Shown: piece by piece, positions 33,270-45,800 of the stretch
Layout: each line of letters begins with the position of its first letter
How positions within the stretch are numbered: the stretch's first letter is position 1
DNA from: Ariolimax columbianus
Taxonomy: Eukaryota > Mollusca > Gastropoda > Stylommatophora > Arionidae
Length of the DNA stretch: 64,000 nt
Assembly (NCBI GenBank): GCA_036924085.1
Contig: JAVGWX010000009.1
Span: forward strand, 63,001,012 to 63,065,011
Direction: 5' to 3'
Translations under genes and position numbers: made by a program
Notes under the pieces: generated by a model
Database searches by the model: none
What the model was told of the DNA's origin: nothing
Seen by the model: only the letters and a program-made list of their open reading frames with translations

Positions 33270-33640
33270 TATTCTGATCAGTATGTTTTTCATGACCCTG
33301 GCTAACATAGTCTGATCAGTGTGTTTTGCCTGACCCTGGCTAACATAGTCTGATCAGTATGTTTTTCCTAACCCTGGCTAACATAGTCTGATCAGTATGT
33401 TTTTCCTGACCCTGGCTAACAAAGTCTGATCAGTATGTTTTTCCTAACCCTGACTAACACAGTCTGATCAGTATCTTTTGCCTGACCCTGGCTAACATAG
33501 TCTGATCAGTATGTTTTGCCTGACCCTGACTAACATAGTCTGATCAGTATGTTTTGCCTGACCCTGACTAACATAGTCTGATCAGTATCTTTTGCCTGAC
33601 CCTGGCTAACATAGCCTGATCAGACGTTAGTCTCCTCTCC
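33270..33640. repeat. 38-bp tandem array of SINE-C head units, about 9-10 copies
   Basis: 'acatagtctgatcagtatgt' 'tttgcctgaccctgacta' repeated directly next to the head of the SINE-C copy. Equivalent to 9430-9965 in arm A but without the SINE-A insertion. Confidence 0.85.
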
Positions 33641-33989
33641 CGGCTATGCATACCATACTTTTTGTCATACATTTCATGCTATTTTTACTTTAATAAAAGT
33701 ATTTGTTTATGTCGAGAAAGTCTGACTGCCAATGAGAAAATAATCAGATATTCATTTGATCCACCCAGAAAACTATGAAAGTATTGGATGTGTTTATTAA
33801 TCAATAAACATTTGGTTTTTGGAATGGATGGTTTAAGATGTTATGTTTTTAACTTCAGCTGTCTTTCTGTTGATTTTTCTTTCTCTCGCAGAAACATGTA
33901 CATCACGCGTACTACTGTCTGTGTCTGTGCTAGTTCATTTAACAACAGCGTCTGTTAATGATTCTACTACCACTGTTAAACTTATTACT

Positions 33990-33994
33990 GCGGT

Positions 33995-34026
<32 letters not shown>

Positions 34027-34130
34027 TTACTGCTACTACCACCACCACCACTGCTACTAATACTACTACTATTATTACTACCACCACCACTACTGCTACT
34101 ACTACTATTACTACTGCTACTACTACCACC
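33990..34130. repeat. (ACT)n trinucleotide tract of arm B
   Basis: Inverted counterpart of the 630-bp tract at 8500-9130, but only about 140 bp long, so the tract length has changed since the duplication. Confidence 0.85.
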
Positions 34131-34164
34131 ACCGAGACGATGAGGATAATGTTTGGTTAGGCAA

Positions 34165-34485
34165 AACACACTGATCAGATAATATTAGCCAGGGTCAGGA
34201 GAAATATATTGGCCAAGACCCTCACCTGACCTTCTCGTTGGTCGTCCTGGAAACAGTCTGTTGTCGAGGATAACAGTCTGGCTAACAATGTGAGGTTCGA
34301 TGTGATCCCTGTAGTAGTGAGTGACACGCAGATGGGGCCAAGCATAGCACAACCGCATGGAGGACCCCAGTCCACCTTCATCAGCACGCTCGGGATGTGA
34401 GGAAAGCTACTGCAACCCGCCACTTAACGTCCTTTTCAGGACGCACAAAAGAGTAACCAACTCATTGTGGGCATTCGCAAACAAC
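34165..34485 (+). repeat. SINE-C copy
   Basis: 'agccagggtcaggagaaata' start, 'cagcacgctcgggatgtgag' body and 'gtgggcattcgcaaacaaca' end. It sits just outside arm B and runs straight into another trinucleotide tract. Confidence 0.8.
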
Positions 34486-34915
34486 AACTACCACCACCAC
34501 CACTACTACTACTACTGCTGCTTCTACTACAACTATTAATGATGCTGCTACTACTACCACTACTACTATTACTACTACTACTGCTGCTGTTACTACTGCT
34601 GCTTCTACTGCAACTATTAATGATGCTGCTACTACTACCACTACTACTACCACTACTACTATTTCTACTACTACTGCTGCTGTTTCTACTGCTGCTTCTA
34701 CTGCAACTATTAATGATGCTGCTACTACTACCACTACTACTACCACTACTACTATTACTTCTACTATTACTACTACTTAGTATTACCACTACTACTACCA
34801 CTACTACTATTACTTCTACTACTACTGCTGCTACTTCTACTGCAACTATTAATGATGCTGATACTACTACCACTACTACTATTACTTCTACTATTACTAC
34901 TACTTAGTATTACCA
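34486..34915. repeat. (ACT/ACC/GCT)n trinucleotide tract with a higher-order ~110-bp period
   Basis: Interrupted ACT repeats carrying a recurring marker 'gcaactattaatgatgctgc' at about 34525, 34610 and 34705, and again near 34843 in slightly changed form. The tract therefore expanded by duplicating longer blocks, not only triplets. Confidence 0.85.
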
Positions 34916-35129
34916 CTACTACTACTCCCTCTTTTCCCTGCCCTGACTACAACTTGCATATAACTAATACAATCGCTTCAATTACTGGTACAAAATAAAT
35001 TGCAGAGTGGAGTAAGCGACCAACTTTTCCACAACTTTGTCTGTTCAACATAGCGGACACGTTTACATGATTCTGCTAATCTGTCTCCGCTGTGTGTGGA
35101 TCATAGAGCGGTCACAGAAGCTAGCTCTT

Positions 35130-36396
35130 TAACAAAAACCCGGGATCTGTTTCTGTATAGAAGTATCGACGTCACTGCACTCCAAGTATACCCATAGGTG
35201 CTCAGTTTATCTCAGCAAATGGTGAAGGGTCTGGATGCCGATGGTCCATGTAGCTCGCTGCTTCGTCCTTGCATACGCCATGCGCCCGACTCCACTCGAA
35301 CCTCGTTTGATGTCAAAACTTTGCAGACTGTGGATTATTAATTCGTCTATTTCGGTGTCCTCATTCAACAGACGGTCGTTGATTGATTACAAAATGTCGC
35401 TTATATCAATCACTAACGTGCCCACAATGCAAGCTCGTGAAGTCAAGATGGCAGCTCTTTCGTTGCCCTGAACCCCATCATGTCAACCTCTGGAGATTTG
35501 AGGTCTCAACAGCTATTTACTCATACCTCAGCCATCCCTTCCGTACTTTCTGAAGTATGGCTTGCGCGTCAGTCTCGATGAATGCCCTTTCTTAAAGGGG
35601 TCTCAGATAGACATCTTAACGCTGAGGTAACTGCTTCCATCTCCATTCACGAACTTAAGGTTATTGACGTGTATGCCCCACTCTACTCAGCAACGACCTG
35701 TCCTCTCACTCTACTGAAAAGTCCCAGCCTGATTTCCCGCTATGAAGCACTGATCCGTCGGTGCATATGACAGCATCATTATCCTGTGTGTTATCAGCTG
35801 ATTCACCTCGAGTTCTGCTCTCCCGTTGTCCCATTCTCTGCTTTCCTTGCGTAAGTTTATGATGACTCTCAGGTACTCTATCATTCTTTCACCAGTATGG
35901 ATCCATCCTTCCCCCTTGATATCGCCTCAGCTGGGGTGACTTGTCCAATTGTTTTCTCTGCCTGTGCCATCCATGACGCCCCTCTCTTGATGTCTGAGAT
36001 CCTACTGTACAGATGATGTGCCGCGTGTCGGTGGTGATACACATATATGGTTTGGCCTGCGCCAATTTGTGTCTGGAAGTCACCGATAACAATGTCAACA
36101 TGTACCACATCTTCACGATACGAGTATCTATAGTGAAACACAGAACCAGCCCCATATCTTCATTCTGGATGCGTTCCAACCTTTAACACTGTATTCTCGA
36201 TAGTGTGAGGAAGCCCATTTCATAATCGATAGCCAATAGCGCAACCTGATCAACAGAAGGCGCTGTTCCAAGTTCACAGCAGCCATAATCTTAAGTGCTC
36301 CTAGCTCCCGCTTACATCTTTGTACGGTCTGGTCAACATGACAATTATATGTGAGCAAACATCACTCCGATGCATTTCAACCTATTGCCCTCTTTT
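35130..36396 (-). pseudogene. Decayed RNase H LINE 3' region (RT thumb plus RNase H)
   Basis: On the minus strand from 36358: a post-RT segment (CKRELGALKIMAAVNLEQ), then a linker (CITTDTRH, then a SRISDIKRGASWMAQAEKTI segment). RNase H pieces follow: ICTDGSVLHSGKSGWDFSVE near 35695-35755, EMEAVTSALRCLSE near 35600-35650, and GNERAAIL near 35460. Several frame changes and stops are present. This belongs to a different family from the GTACGC-ending LINE. Confidence 0.65.
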
Positions 36397-36412
36397 ATCT
36401 GTTAAGGTTTAC

Positions 36413-39001
36413 CGCTGGGGTGGAGCTATCTGCAAAATACTAAACCACCCATCGTCCATAAATAAAGAGGCCATCCGGCGAATGCCGCAGGTGGAACTGA
36501 ACCTGGCGTTGGATGAAGTCATTACTGAGGAGGAAGTCGACAGGGCAATCAGTTCACTATCTATAGGAAAAGCTCCAGGAGCTGATGCAATACCAGCAGA
36601 GGTATCCTTTAGCACGCTACATAATGTATGGAAAAAATTTGACCTAATTAATTTTCTTAATTAGTCGCTGTGGTAGTCGTCTTTCAAAATTTGTAACTTT
36701 TATGTTTGTTTGTCAATAAATATGATTTTCTGGCGTGTAGATACACAATAGCATAACGAACATGTGGGTGTTATTGTTTTTGTTGTATGTTTGTTAGTTT
36801 TTGAGATTTAAAAAGATGAAGTTGAAAATTATGAAAATCTCGGGAAAAATTTGGACTCGACCACTAGGCCTAGTCGCTTCGATAGAAAACCATGGAAACC
36901 ACAACAACGTATCGATACTGTGTTTACAATATCGCCAGAACTGTTAGTTTCCAATTCAAACGTAGTTCTTTCATTTAAACAAACAAAATAAACAGATCTA
37001 CGCGATAAAAATCTTTCTCAACAACCTACTTCCCCTTTCGCAAAAGTCGGCTTGCTCCAAACCGCGTATACAAAATTAAAACTGTTCAAAAGCCATTTGT
37101 AATCGAACACACGATACTTTAACCGGCAAAATATCGTGTATATATGGAGGGCGTATTCAGCAGTAAAAAATGGCTGTCGGGAGTGACTCCGTTCAAAAAA
37201 AAAATTTTTTTTTCCGCACACCGTTTTTGTAGGCCGAGCTGGTTAGAAGAGACAGGCCATTGGAGTGCTAAAGGATAAGACAGCTGGCCCATCCCTCACC
37301 AGAAGGATCACTGAACTCTTCTGTCACATGTGGGCTGAAGGTAAAATTCCGCAGGAGCTAAAGGACTCCTCAATCGTTCACCTATACAAAAGAAAAGGCA
37401 ATCGTCAGGAATGCGACAATCATCGAGGAATATCGCTACTCTCCGTAGCAGGCAAGATCCTAGCGCGCTTACTGCTAAACAGGCTCAACAAACACCTTGA
37501 ACAAAGCCACCACCTCCCAGAAAGCCAATGTGGATTCAGAGCCGGAAGAGGAACAGTGGACATGATTTTTGCCGCTCGCCAAGTACAAGAGAAGTGTCGA
37601 GAGCAAAATCAGGCCTTGTACACCACATTTATTGATTTGACAAAGGCATTTGATACAGTAAACAGAGGAGGGCTGTGGATGATAATGTCTAAGTTTGGCT
37701 GCCCCAACAAGTTCATAACAATGGTGAAACAGCTACACGAAGGCATGTGTGCTCGTGTACTGGACAGCGGTGCAATCTCTAAAACGTTTCTAGTATCAAA
37801 CGGAGTAAAACAAGGATGTGTACTCGCCCCGACTTTGTTCAGCATGATGTTCGCGGCCACGATGACAGACGCCTTCAGATCATTGGAGCTTGGAATACCC
37901 ATAAAGTACCGCACAGATGGCAAGTTACTCAATTCCAGAAGAATGAAGGCCAAAACCAAAGTGGCTGGCGACATAATCAGGGAACTTGTATTTGCTGACG
38001 ACTGTGCTCTAATGAGCAACTCAGAACTGAACATGCAGGTTGGAATGGACCAGTTCTCTGCCGCATGCGAAAATTTTGGCCTGACCATAAATGCAAAAAA
38101 AACAGAGGTCATGTACCAACCAGCACCAGGCATGCCGTACACAAAACCAGAGACTACAGTCAGCGGGCAGACGTTGAATGCCGTAGACAAATTCACATAT
38201 CTGGGCAGCACGCTGTCGAGATCTGTCAGCCTAGACGATGAGGTGGCAACCAGAATAGCAAAGGCCAGCACAGCCTTTGGTAGAATGCGCTCGATGGTCT
38301 GGGCACGTCGTGGCATCAGCGTCAAGACCAAATTGAAAGTCTACCGTGCAACCATCATTCCAACCCTACTATACGCTTGCGAAAGCTGGACTGTATACTC
38401 TGGACATGCAAGGAGGTTAAACCACTTCCACACAGGTTGCCTGAGGCGAATATTCCACATCCGATGGCAAGATCGTGTCACTGACATCGAGGTTCTCTCG
38501 AGGGCTAACATGCCCAGCATACATGCACTGCTAGAAAAAGCACGACTAGGATGGGCCGGACACCTCGTCCGTATGTCAGACGAGCGGCTCCCAAAGAAGC
38601 TTCTCTACGGCGAGCTGAGAGACGGATGGCGCGAGAGAGGGCGCCCAAAGAAACGTTTTAAAGACGGTCTGAAGGACTCACTAAAAAGTTGCCAGATAGA
38701 CTTCGACACCTGGGAATGTCTTGCGAAAAACAGATCTGACTGGAGAAGTGCAGTCAAATCGGGTGTAGCTGCCGGTGAAGACGACCGTGTTGTGAAAGCC
38801 CAGAACAGACGCGAGACGCGGAAATCCCGAGCAGCGGGAACACCATCCCCTTCTACAAACCTCGTGTGCCCGATATGTAGCAGATGTTTTCGTGCTCGCA
38901 TTGGCCTGTTCAGCCACATGCGCACCCACACCTAACAGGGAAATCTGTGACAAGGATGATGTCGGCGGTCCTCATCGACAACGATGGACAGCTATTAATT
39001 A
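36413..39001 (+). CDS. RTE-like LINE with C-terminal C2H2 zinc finger, 5'-truncated, one insert
   Basis: The first part (36480-36605) reads LALDEVITEEEVDRAISSLS and GKAPGADAIPAEV. After an insert of about 0.65 kb, one frame runs from 37265 to TAA at 38935. RT motifs: NHRGISLLSVAGKILARLL, SQCGFRAGRG, FIDLTKAFDTVNR, GVKQGCVLAPTLF, and FADD at 37991-38002. Then the conserved ACESWTVYSG and RIFHIRWQDRVTDIEVLSRA, and a basic region. It ends in a C2H2 finger, CPICSRCFRARIGLFSHMRT. ATCTGTTAAGGTTTAC at 36397-36412 and 39002-39017 is a 16-bp target-site duplication. The clade name is inferred from motif style; the finger probably binds RNA or DNA. Confidence 0.88.
36606..37262. mobile_element. ~0.65-kb AT-rich insert in the RTE-like LINE, possible MITE
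   Basis: It separates AIPAEV from LKDKTAGPSL of the same protein. Near its ends, 'ctacataatgtatggaaaaa' (about 36620) and, inverted, 'ctacaaaaacggtgtgcgga' (about 37230) look like degenerate terminal inverted repeats. No coding potential. Exact borders and target duplication are unclear. Confidence 0.45.
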
Positions 39002-39017
39002 ATCTGTTAAGGTTTAC

Positions 39018-39660
39018 ATTAAATAAAATATAAAATAGCAGGAGCGCCCCTTGTATATACACATTTTTGAAAAATTTCTAAATAACTTATCTTTTAATTA
39101 ACAAAACCACTCTCATAACATACTATTAACAATAAATTTGAGAAGTTTTACTTGGACGTGTGGCACACACAACAAATATGCACAGACTAACATGCCATAA
39201 TTGCAGTTTAAAGATGGCCTGAAATACTTTCAGGTCTGATGAAGAGGTCGAGCAGGTGGCGATACAAAGATAATATGTTTCTACAGAAATCCATGCCATC
39301 TATAGACGCTGGGGGACTTGTATCGAACACAATGATACTGTTCTGTTTGTTTTTCTGAATAAATTTTACCAAAAAATATATTTAAGATTTTCATGTGAAG
39401 CACCCTCGTATAAATATATATACTTATATATTCAAATATCTGTGAACCTTACGCGAGAGACCTATAACTTGTACAATTGCAATAGCTTCTTTTAGAAGTC
39501 AGTTTAGAGACGATCGACACACATCAGCATTAACGGACAACAACTTGAACATGTACTCTCCAACCGTCACATTTTATCGCTGTTGGAGTGTCTTGCCTTT
39601 TAACACGAGGAGCGACCACCGCCTAGTGAGAGTACCTCTGGCAGTGTATGTCTGTCATAT
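39018..39660. other. No gene or recognised repeat
   Basis: AT-rich sequence with no long reading frame and no similarity to the other repeat families of the window. Confidence 0.5.
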
Positions 39661-39661
39661 C

Positions 39662-39975
39662 CATAGGGGGTCAAGACGCTGAGCAGCGCATGAGCTGCAG
39701 TGGTCAGCGACCCATAGCTGACTGCTAGCGTCAGGGACAGCGAAACAGAGCTGCCAAGACCCTTCTACACCTCCACGCGGTGATCCTGGATAACAGGCTG
39801 CAGCAGAGCAGACTGGCTAAGGAGAAGGGATCGAAGAGGAAATGCTAACCTGGTACTAAAAAAATGCTTGCTGAAGTCGGATGTGTTGGACCGAAAGGTG
39901 CAAATATCGCAGTCAAGCTGTAAACTACGACACAACGCATTCCGTTCTCTGGACAACATTCTGCTACTTAAGCCC
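39662..39975 (+). repeat. SINE-A copy, nearly complete
   Basis: Reads 'gggtcaagacgctgagcagc', 'ctgctagcgtcagggacagc', the core at 39870-39906, and 'gtaaactacgacacaacgca', ending at 'gccctttcagggcttggta' and a short A-run. The best copy for defining family borders. Confidence 0.8.
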
Positions 39976-40429
39976 TTTCAGGGCTTGGTAAAAAAAAAAA
40001 CCCCAGTTCTGCAATAAGAGATCCCTATTGTTTGTGAGCATGTGAGTGGGGCATGTGGTGTGTATGTCGACAACAGATGGTCTCGAAAAGAGACGTCCTG
40101 GTGGCCCTGATTCATCAAGCATCCATGCAGATGTATACAAATGAGATTGAGAAATAGTCTGAGCAAAACCCATGGCTCAACATGGTGCTCTGAGCAAAAG
40201 ACAGCATTGAATTTAAACAACATTTGGCTACCTGGCATCAGATTAAATACCAGGATCAAAGTTTAAAGGTGAATATATTAATATATGTACGCATGCACTA
40301 ACACAATATATATGTGTCAATGCAAGTACCTATGAAAGTTATATCTTTACAATTCATATCCATCCCATTTAGTATTTTTCTTCTTCTTCCGCACTTGTCC
40401 TGAAAAGGACATTGGGACATAATTTACCT

Positions 40430-40700
40430 ATCATTCACTGCTGTGCTTTTGGTCACTCAGTATATGAATTCAGTACTGTTGGCTCATTCACTGCTGCGCA
40501 AATTCAATCATTAAGTACAGTACTCTCAATATATGGCTAGAGTACTGTCAGCTCATACACTGTCGTGCGTCTCAGGTCTTTCAGTATATGATTAGAGTAC
40601 TGTCAGCTCATTCACTGTCGTGCGTCTCAGGTCTTTCAGTATATGATTAGAGTACTGTCAGCTCATTTACTGCTGTGGCTTTGGTCATTCAGTATATGAA
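40430..40700. repeat. ~60-bp tandem repeat, about 4 units
   Basis: Units of 'cagtatatgattagagtact' 'gtcagctcattcactgtcgt' 'gcgtctcaggtcttt', two of them nearly identical. Confidence 0.75.
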
Positions 40701-40799
40701 AGTGCAGTACAGGATTGACAAAATCATGGTGAATCCCTGCAGTATTTTTGTCTGTGAAAAGTAATCTTTTATTGATGGACCAGATTATGAACCTTGCAG

Positions 40800-42030
40800 G
40801 ACAACAGACAGTAGGTTGGACATCCCTGACTTACATACAAGAAACAAATTAAATGGCCCACGGACAGTAGGTTGGACACCCCTGACTTACATACAAGAAA
40901 CAAATTAAATGGCCCACGGACAGTAGGTTGGACACTCCTGACTTACATACAAGAAACAATTTAATGGCCCACGGACAGTAGGTTGGACACCCCTGACTTA
41001 CATACAAGAAACAAATTAAATGGCCCACGGACAGTAGGTTGGACACCCCTGACTTACATACACGGAACAAATGAAATGGCCAGCGGACAGTAGGTTGGAC
41101 ATGCCTGACTTATATACAAGAAACAGATTAAATGACCCACGGACAGTAGGTTGGACACCCCTGACTTACATACAAGAAACAAATTAAATTACCCACGAAC
41201 AGTAGGTTGGACAGCCCTGACTTACATACAGGGAACAAATGAAATGGCCCACAGACAGTAAGTTGGGCATCCCTGACTTACATACAAGAAACAAATGAAA
41301 TGGACCACAGACAGTAGGTTGGACATCCCTGACTTACATACAAGAAACAAATGAAATGGCCCACGGACAGTAGGTTGGACACCCCTGACTTACATACAAG
41401 AAACAAATTAAATGGCCCACGGACAGTAGGTTGAACATCCCTGACTTACATACAAGAAACAAATGAAATGGACCACAGACAGTAGGTTGGACATCCTTGA
41501 CTTACATACAAGAAACAAATGAAATGGCCCACGGACAGTAGGTTGGACACCCCTGACTTACATACAAGAAACAAATGAAATGGCCCACGGACAGTAGGTT
41601 GGACACCCCTGTCTTACATACAAGAAACAAATTAAATGGCCCACGGACAGTAGGTTGGACACCCCTGACTTACATACAGGGAACAAATGAAATGGCCAGC
41701 AGACAGTAGGTTGGACATGCCTGACTTATATACAAGAAACAGATTATATGACCTATGGACAGTAGGTTGGACACCCCTGACTTCCATACAAGAAACAAAT
41801 GAAATGGCCCACGGACAGTAGGTTGGACACCCATGACTTACATTCAGGGAACAAATGAAATGGCCCACAGACAGTAAGTTGGACATCCCTGACTTACATA
41901 CAGGGAACAAATGAAATGGCCCACAGACAGTAGGTTGAACACCCATGACTTACATTCAGGGAACAAATGAAATGGCCCACAGACAGTAAGTTGGACATCC
42001 CTGACTTACATACAGGGAACAAATAAAACA
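40800..42030. repeat. 56-bp minisatellite, about 22 units
   Basis: Unit 'cggacagtaggttggacacc' 'cctgacttacatacaagaaa' 'caaattaaatggccca', with higher-order variants (acaagaaac versus acagggaac; ggcccac versus gaccac). Confidence 0.95.
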
Positions 42031-42217
42031 AACACATATTCATTTGGATTGAATTTATTGCATGTCTACTAAAGCTGGCTTCTTATCCTTAAAAATGCAT
42101 GTTCTGAAAATTTAGAACATATCGTCTCCTTAACACATTTGTCAACTTCAAATGAGCAACTATATTTTAGCTGAATTATTAATTCTTGTGTTCTTTCACA
42201 TACACTGAAACATGTTT

Positions 42218-42360
42218 TAGGGCCACTATAGCTGAGAGGTAAGGCACTCATATCTAAAAAAAATTAATGAAAGCACAAAACTGGGTGTTTGTAACCCGCA
42301 AGTTTCAAGTGGTGCCTGATTTCATGGGAAGAGATCAAGTGAAATTCATATTGGAATCGG
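42218..42360 (+). repeat. SINE-D-type tRNA-like head, diverged
   Basis: 'ctatagctgagaggtaaggc' looks like box A and 'gtaacccgcaagtttcaagt' continues as in SINE-D. Only the head and start of the body remain. Confidence 0.5.
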
Positions 42361-42479
42361 AAATTAAACTTGAAGATCCCTTGTACAATGCTGTGCAGAT
42401 TGAAGTACCGTTGGCAGTTGAATGTCAAAAAGAGCCAGCTGTTAGGGCAAAAACAATTTGAAATTAATAAAACTGCCAC

Positions 42480-44079
42480 CTACCTTACCCCAGGCCTAGT
42501 AAACTGCAGGAAGTAAAATCACAAATAGAATCTACTACAGATCGCCTTTGGCTACCTGGCAAAAGGCATGCACCTGACTTTGGTTACCAGGATTCCAAGT
42601 AAAGCAGATTAGATGCCAACAGTGGGCTACATTGGATCTACAATGACTACTATCTCCTGCTTTTCGCTGTCCATCTATCGATGTTATTCTCCCACTAACA
42701 GCTTTGCCATTGTCATGGCACGCTCCCACTACTTTTTCTTCCAGTTTGATTTTGAGTAAAGATGGTATGTCTCTTGATATGATGACATTGTTTATGTAGA
42801 TAAGTCTGTTTTTGTGTTGATCTGTATTTTAACATTGATTGTTTTTAAACCAACACTGGTATTGAATTTTAGCGCCATCTCTCAGATATTTTGTTCCTAA
42901 ATTGGGATCACGAAGCTGTTGCAGAGAGAATATTGTGCAAGAATGAATAAAAACGCTACTGAAATGGGGTCACCTGGCTACTCAATTTTAATGACTGCTA
43001 CACAAAATTGATAAAAACTAGACAAAAAATGCTGAATGTTCAGCTAATTACATTTTTATATACACATACCTGCTAGTCATGGCCCAAACACTAAAAACAA
43101 TGACAGCAGATTTAATGACTTGAAATGATTCTCAGTTTACGGAACACATGTACGGGGTCTCATTGTTTGTATGTCAATGTACGAAAACAAACAAAAACAA
43201 CCAACCCAATGACTATTTCAACAATGAATTCTCCATGACAAAATCTTATAAAACAATTTGTTGATAAATATAAACAATAGTAAAGGCAGTCCAAAGCAGA
43301 GGTCGTGGTCTGTGACGAAGTGTTAAGAGATGTTATTGCACCAGGTCTGACTTTCAGAGATGAGGTTCAAATCATGTACAATAAATAAATTGTGGTAGAC
43401 AGCACTACATCATAAGCAGACACCACACCAGGTACCAGAAGCTCCTTACACTGTAGGAAATAATAGGACTACTGCATCTACATGGATATCATAAAAAAGG
43501 AACCAAATAGAGGTTTGCATGGGGCTAGCAACCACCTTATTATGTAAAATATTATTGGTACAGAAACCACAACTGCAATACAACACAGATTGGTTTGGTG
43601 TAGATTTTCTGTAGAGAGCTATCTGAAATGTTGACAAAATGTTCATAAGGAAAGAAATGTAGAGAAATGAGGATGTTCCAATATTCACATAGGGAAATCT
43701 AAAGTGACATGATATAACAGAAACACAAGATGGCTGTATATCATGCAAAGACATTCTGTACTTTTGGATCACAAGAGAAACATACAAGTCCTGATGATTC
43801 ATTGCAAAAGTAGACTTAATTTGTTAAAATAATGTATCTTTTGTGTTACTGGGTCCCAAAAAGGGAGTGAAGAAAAATACACTGGAACCTGCCAGGCATG
43901 TTGTAAAAGATTACTAAGGAGCAGTGTGCATGGAGTTGGCTACCCCTATGCTGCAAAAACTAGGAATAAGGAAACTAGCTATAAGGAAAAGAATAGAAGA
44001 CCTCTACAGCTCATGGCAGAAAGGGAGCAACCAGGTCATGTAAAGAAAATCTTCACTATTACAGTAGCTGAAACAGCAG
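42480..44079. other. No gene; family F fragment at about 43440-43640
   Basis: 43440-43640 includes 'aggtttgcatggggctagca' and 'acagaaaccacaactgcaat', matching family F. The rest has no coding or repeat signal I can name. A reading frame that begins at 43926 only becomes long by running into the minisatellite. Confidence 0.5.
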
Positions 44080-45290
44080 TTCTCTTTGATGTACTGATAA
44101 CTGCTGTTCTGATAATTGATACTTTGATAACTGTTGTTCTGATAACTGTTGTTCTGATAACTGTTGTTCTGATAATTGTTGTTCTGATAACTGTTGTTCT
44201 GATAACTGTTGTTCTGATAATTGTTGTTCTGATAACTGTTGTTCTGATAATTGTTGTTCTGATAACTGTTGTTCTGATAACTGTTGTTCTGATAATTGTT
44301 GTTCTGATTACTGCTGTTCTGATAACTGTTGTTCTGATAATTGTTGTTCTGATAACTGTTGTTCTGATAACTGTTGTTCTGATAACTGTTGTTCTGATAA
44401 TTGTTGTTCTGATTACTGCTGTTCTGATAACTGTTGTTCTGATAACTGTTGTTCTGATAACTGTTGTTCTGATAATTGTTGTTCTGATAACTGCTGTTCT
44501 GATAACTGTTGTTCTGATAATTGTTGTTCTGATAACTGTTGTTCTGATAATTGTTGTTCTGATAACTGTTGTTCTGATAATTGTTGTTCTGATAACTGTT
44601 GTTCTGATAACTGTTGTTCTGATAACTGTTGTTCTGATAATTGTTGTTCTGATAACTGCTGTTCTGATAACTGTTGTTCTGATAATTGTTGTTCTGATAA
44701 CTGTTGTTCTGATAATTGTTGTTCTGATAACTGCTGTTCTGATAACTGTTGTTCTGATAATTGTTGTTCTGATAACTGTTGTTCTGATAATTGTTGTTCT
44801 GATAACTGTTGTTCTGACAATTGATGTTCTGATAACTGTTGTTCTGACAATTGTTGTTCTGATAACTGTTGTTCTGACAATTGATGTTCTGATAACTGTT
44901 GTTCTGACAATTGATGTTCTGATAACTGTTGTTCTGACAATTGATGTTCTGATAACTGTTGTTCTGACAATTGATGTTCTGATAACTGTTGTTCTGACAA
45001 TTGATGTTCTGATAACTGCTGTTCTGACAATTATTGTTCAAGTAACTGCTGCTCTGACAATTGATGTTCTGATAACTGCTGCTCTGACAATTGATGTTCT
45101 GATAACTGCTGTTCTGACAATTATTGTTCAAGTAACTGCTGCTCTGACAATTGATGTTCTGATAACTGCTGCTCTGACAACCACTTATCTGATAATTGAT
45201 GTTCTGACCACTGCTGTACTAACAACTGCTGTACTAACAACTGCTGTACTAACAACTGTTGTTCTGATAGCAGCAGTACTGATAACACAT
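44080..45290. repeat. 15-bp minisatellite (CTGTTGTTCTGATAA)n, about 80 units
   Basis: Alternating variants (aactg/aattg/caattg) form 30-bp dimers and longer patterns. Three frames are open over 200-450 codons because 15 is divisible by three. Predicted peptides (repeats of NSYQN, SEQQL or VLITV) are artefacts. Confidence 0.95.
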
Positions 45291-45549
45291 TGAGCTCACA
45301 ACACCATATGTAAAACAATAATAAATTACAGTACAATGGTTCACACAAAAATTCAATAAACATTACAGTGTTTATTCCAATTGCTGGAGTTCACTAGGAG
45401 GATACAAAGGACTGAGAAATAAAGGACACTTGTCCCTGTAATCATCATGCAGTGCACAATCTAGGTTTCAATTGCTTTTGATAAAAATAAACTTATTCCT
45501 TACCAAGGTTGTCAATTCATTTTCCATTGGTCAGAAGGCCATTTTCAAA

Positions 45550-45800
45550 CCTCATGAAACCACAATCCTCCCATAGCTACAAATCCTCCAAACCTCCCAG
45601 AACCACAATCCTCCAAACCTACCAGAACCACAAATCTTCCAAACCTCCCAGAACCACAAATCTTCCAAATCTCACATAACCACAATCCTCCAAACCTACC
45701 AGAACCACAAATCTTCCAAATCTCACATAACCACAATCCTCACAGAACCACAATCCTCCAAACCTCACAGGATCACAATCCTCCAAACCTCCCAGAACCA
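45550..45800. repeat. Small imperfect tandem array ('aaccacaatcctccaaacct')
   Basis: About eight irregular units of 17-36 bp mixing 'cccagaaccacaaatcttcc' and 'tcacataaccacaatcctcc'. Confidence 0.85.

Larger units (their letters stand above)
29350..34140. repeat. Inverted duplication, arm B
   Basis: Reverse-complement partner of 8500-16530. It lacks the piggyBac-like segment, the SINE-A, both RTE fragments of intron 1, the 42/36-bp minisatellite and the LINE tail found in arm A. Its own intron 2 minisatellite is longer. It is therefore closer to the ancestral layout. Confidence 0.85.

Noticed and set aside
43926..45293. 455-codon open frame beginning MHGVGYPYAAK
   Set aside because: All but its first 50 codons are the 15-bp minisatellite, and other frames on both strands are open for the same reason; no exon signals.
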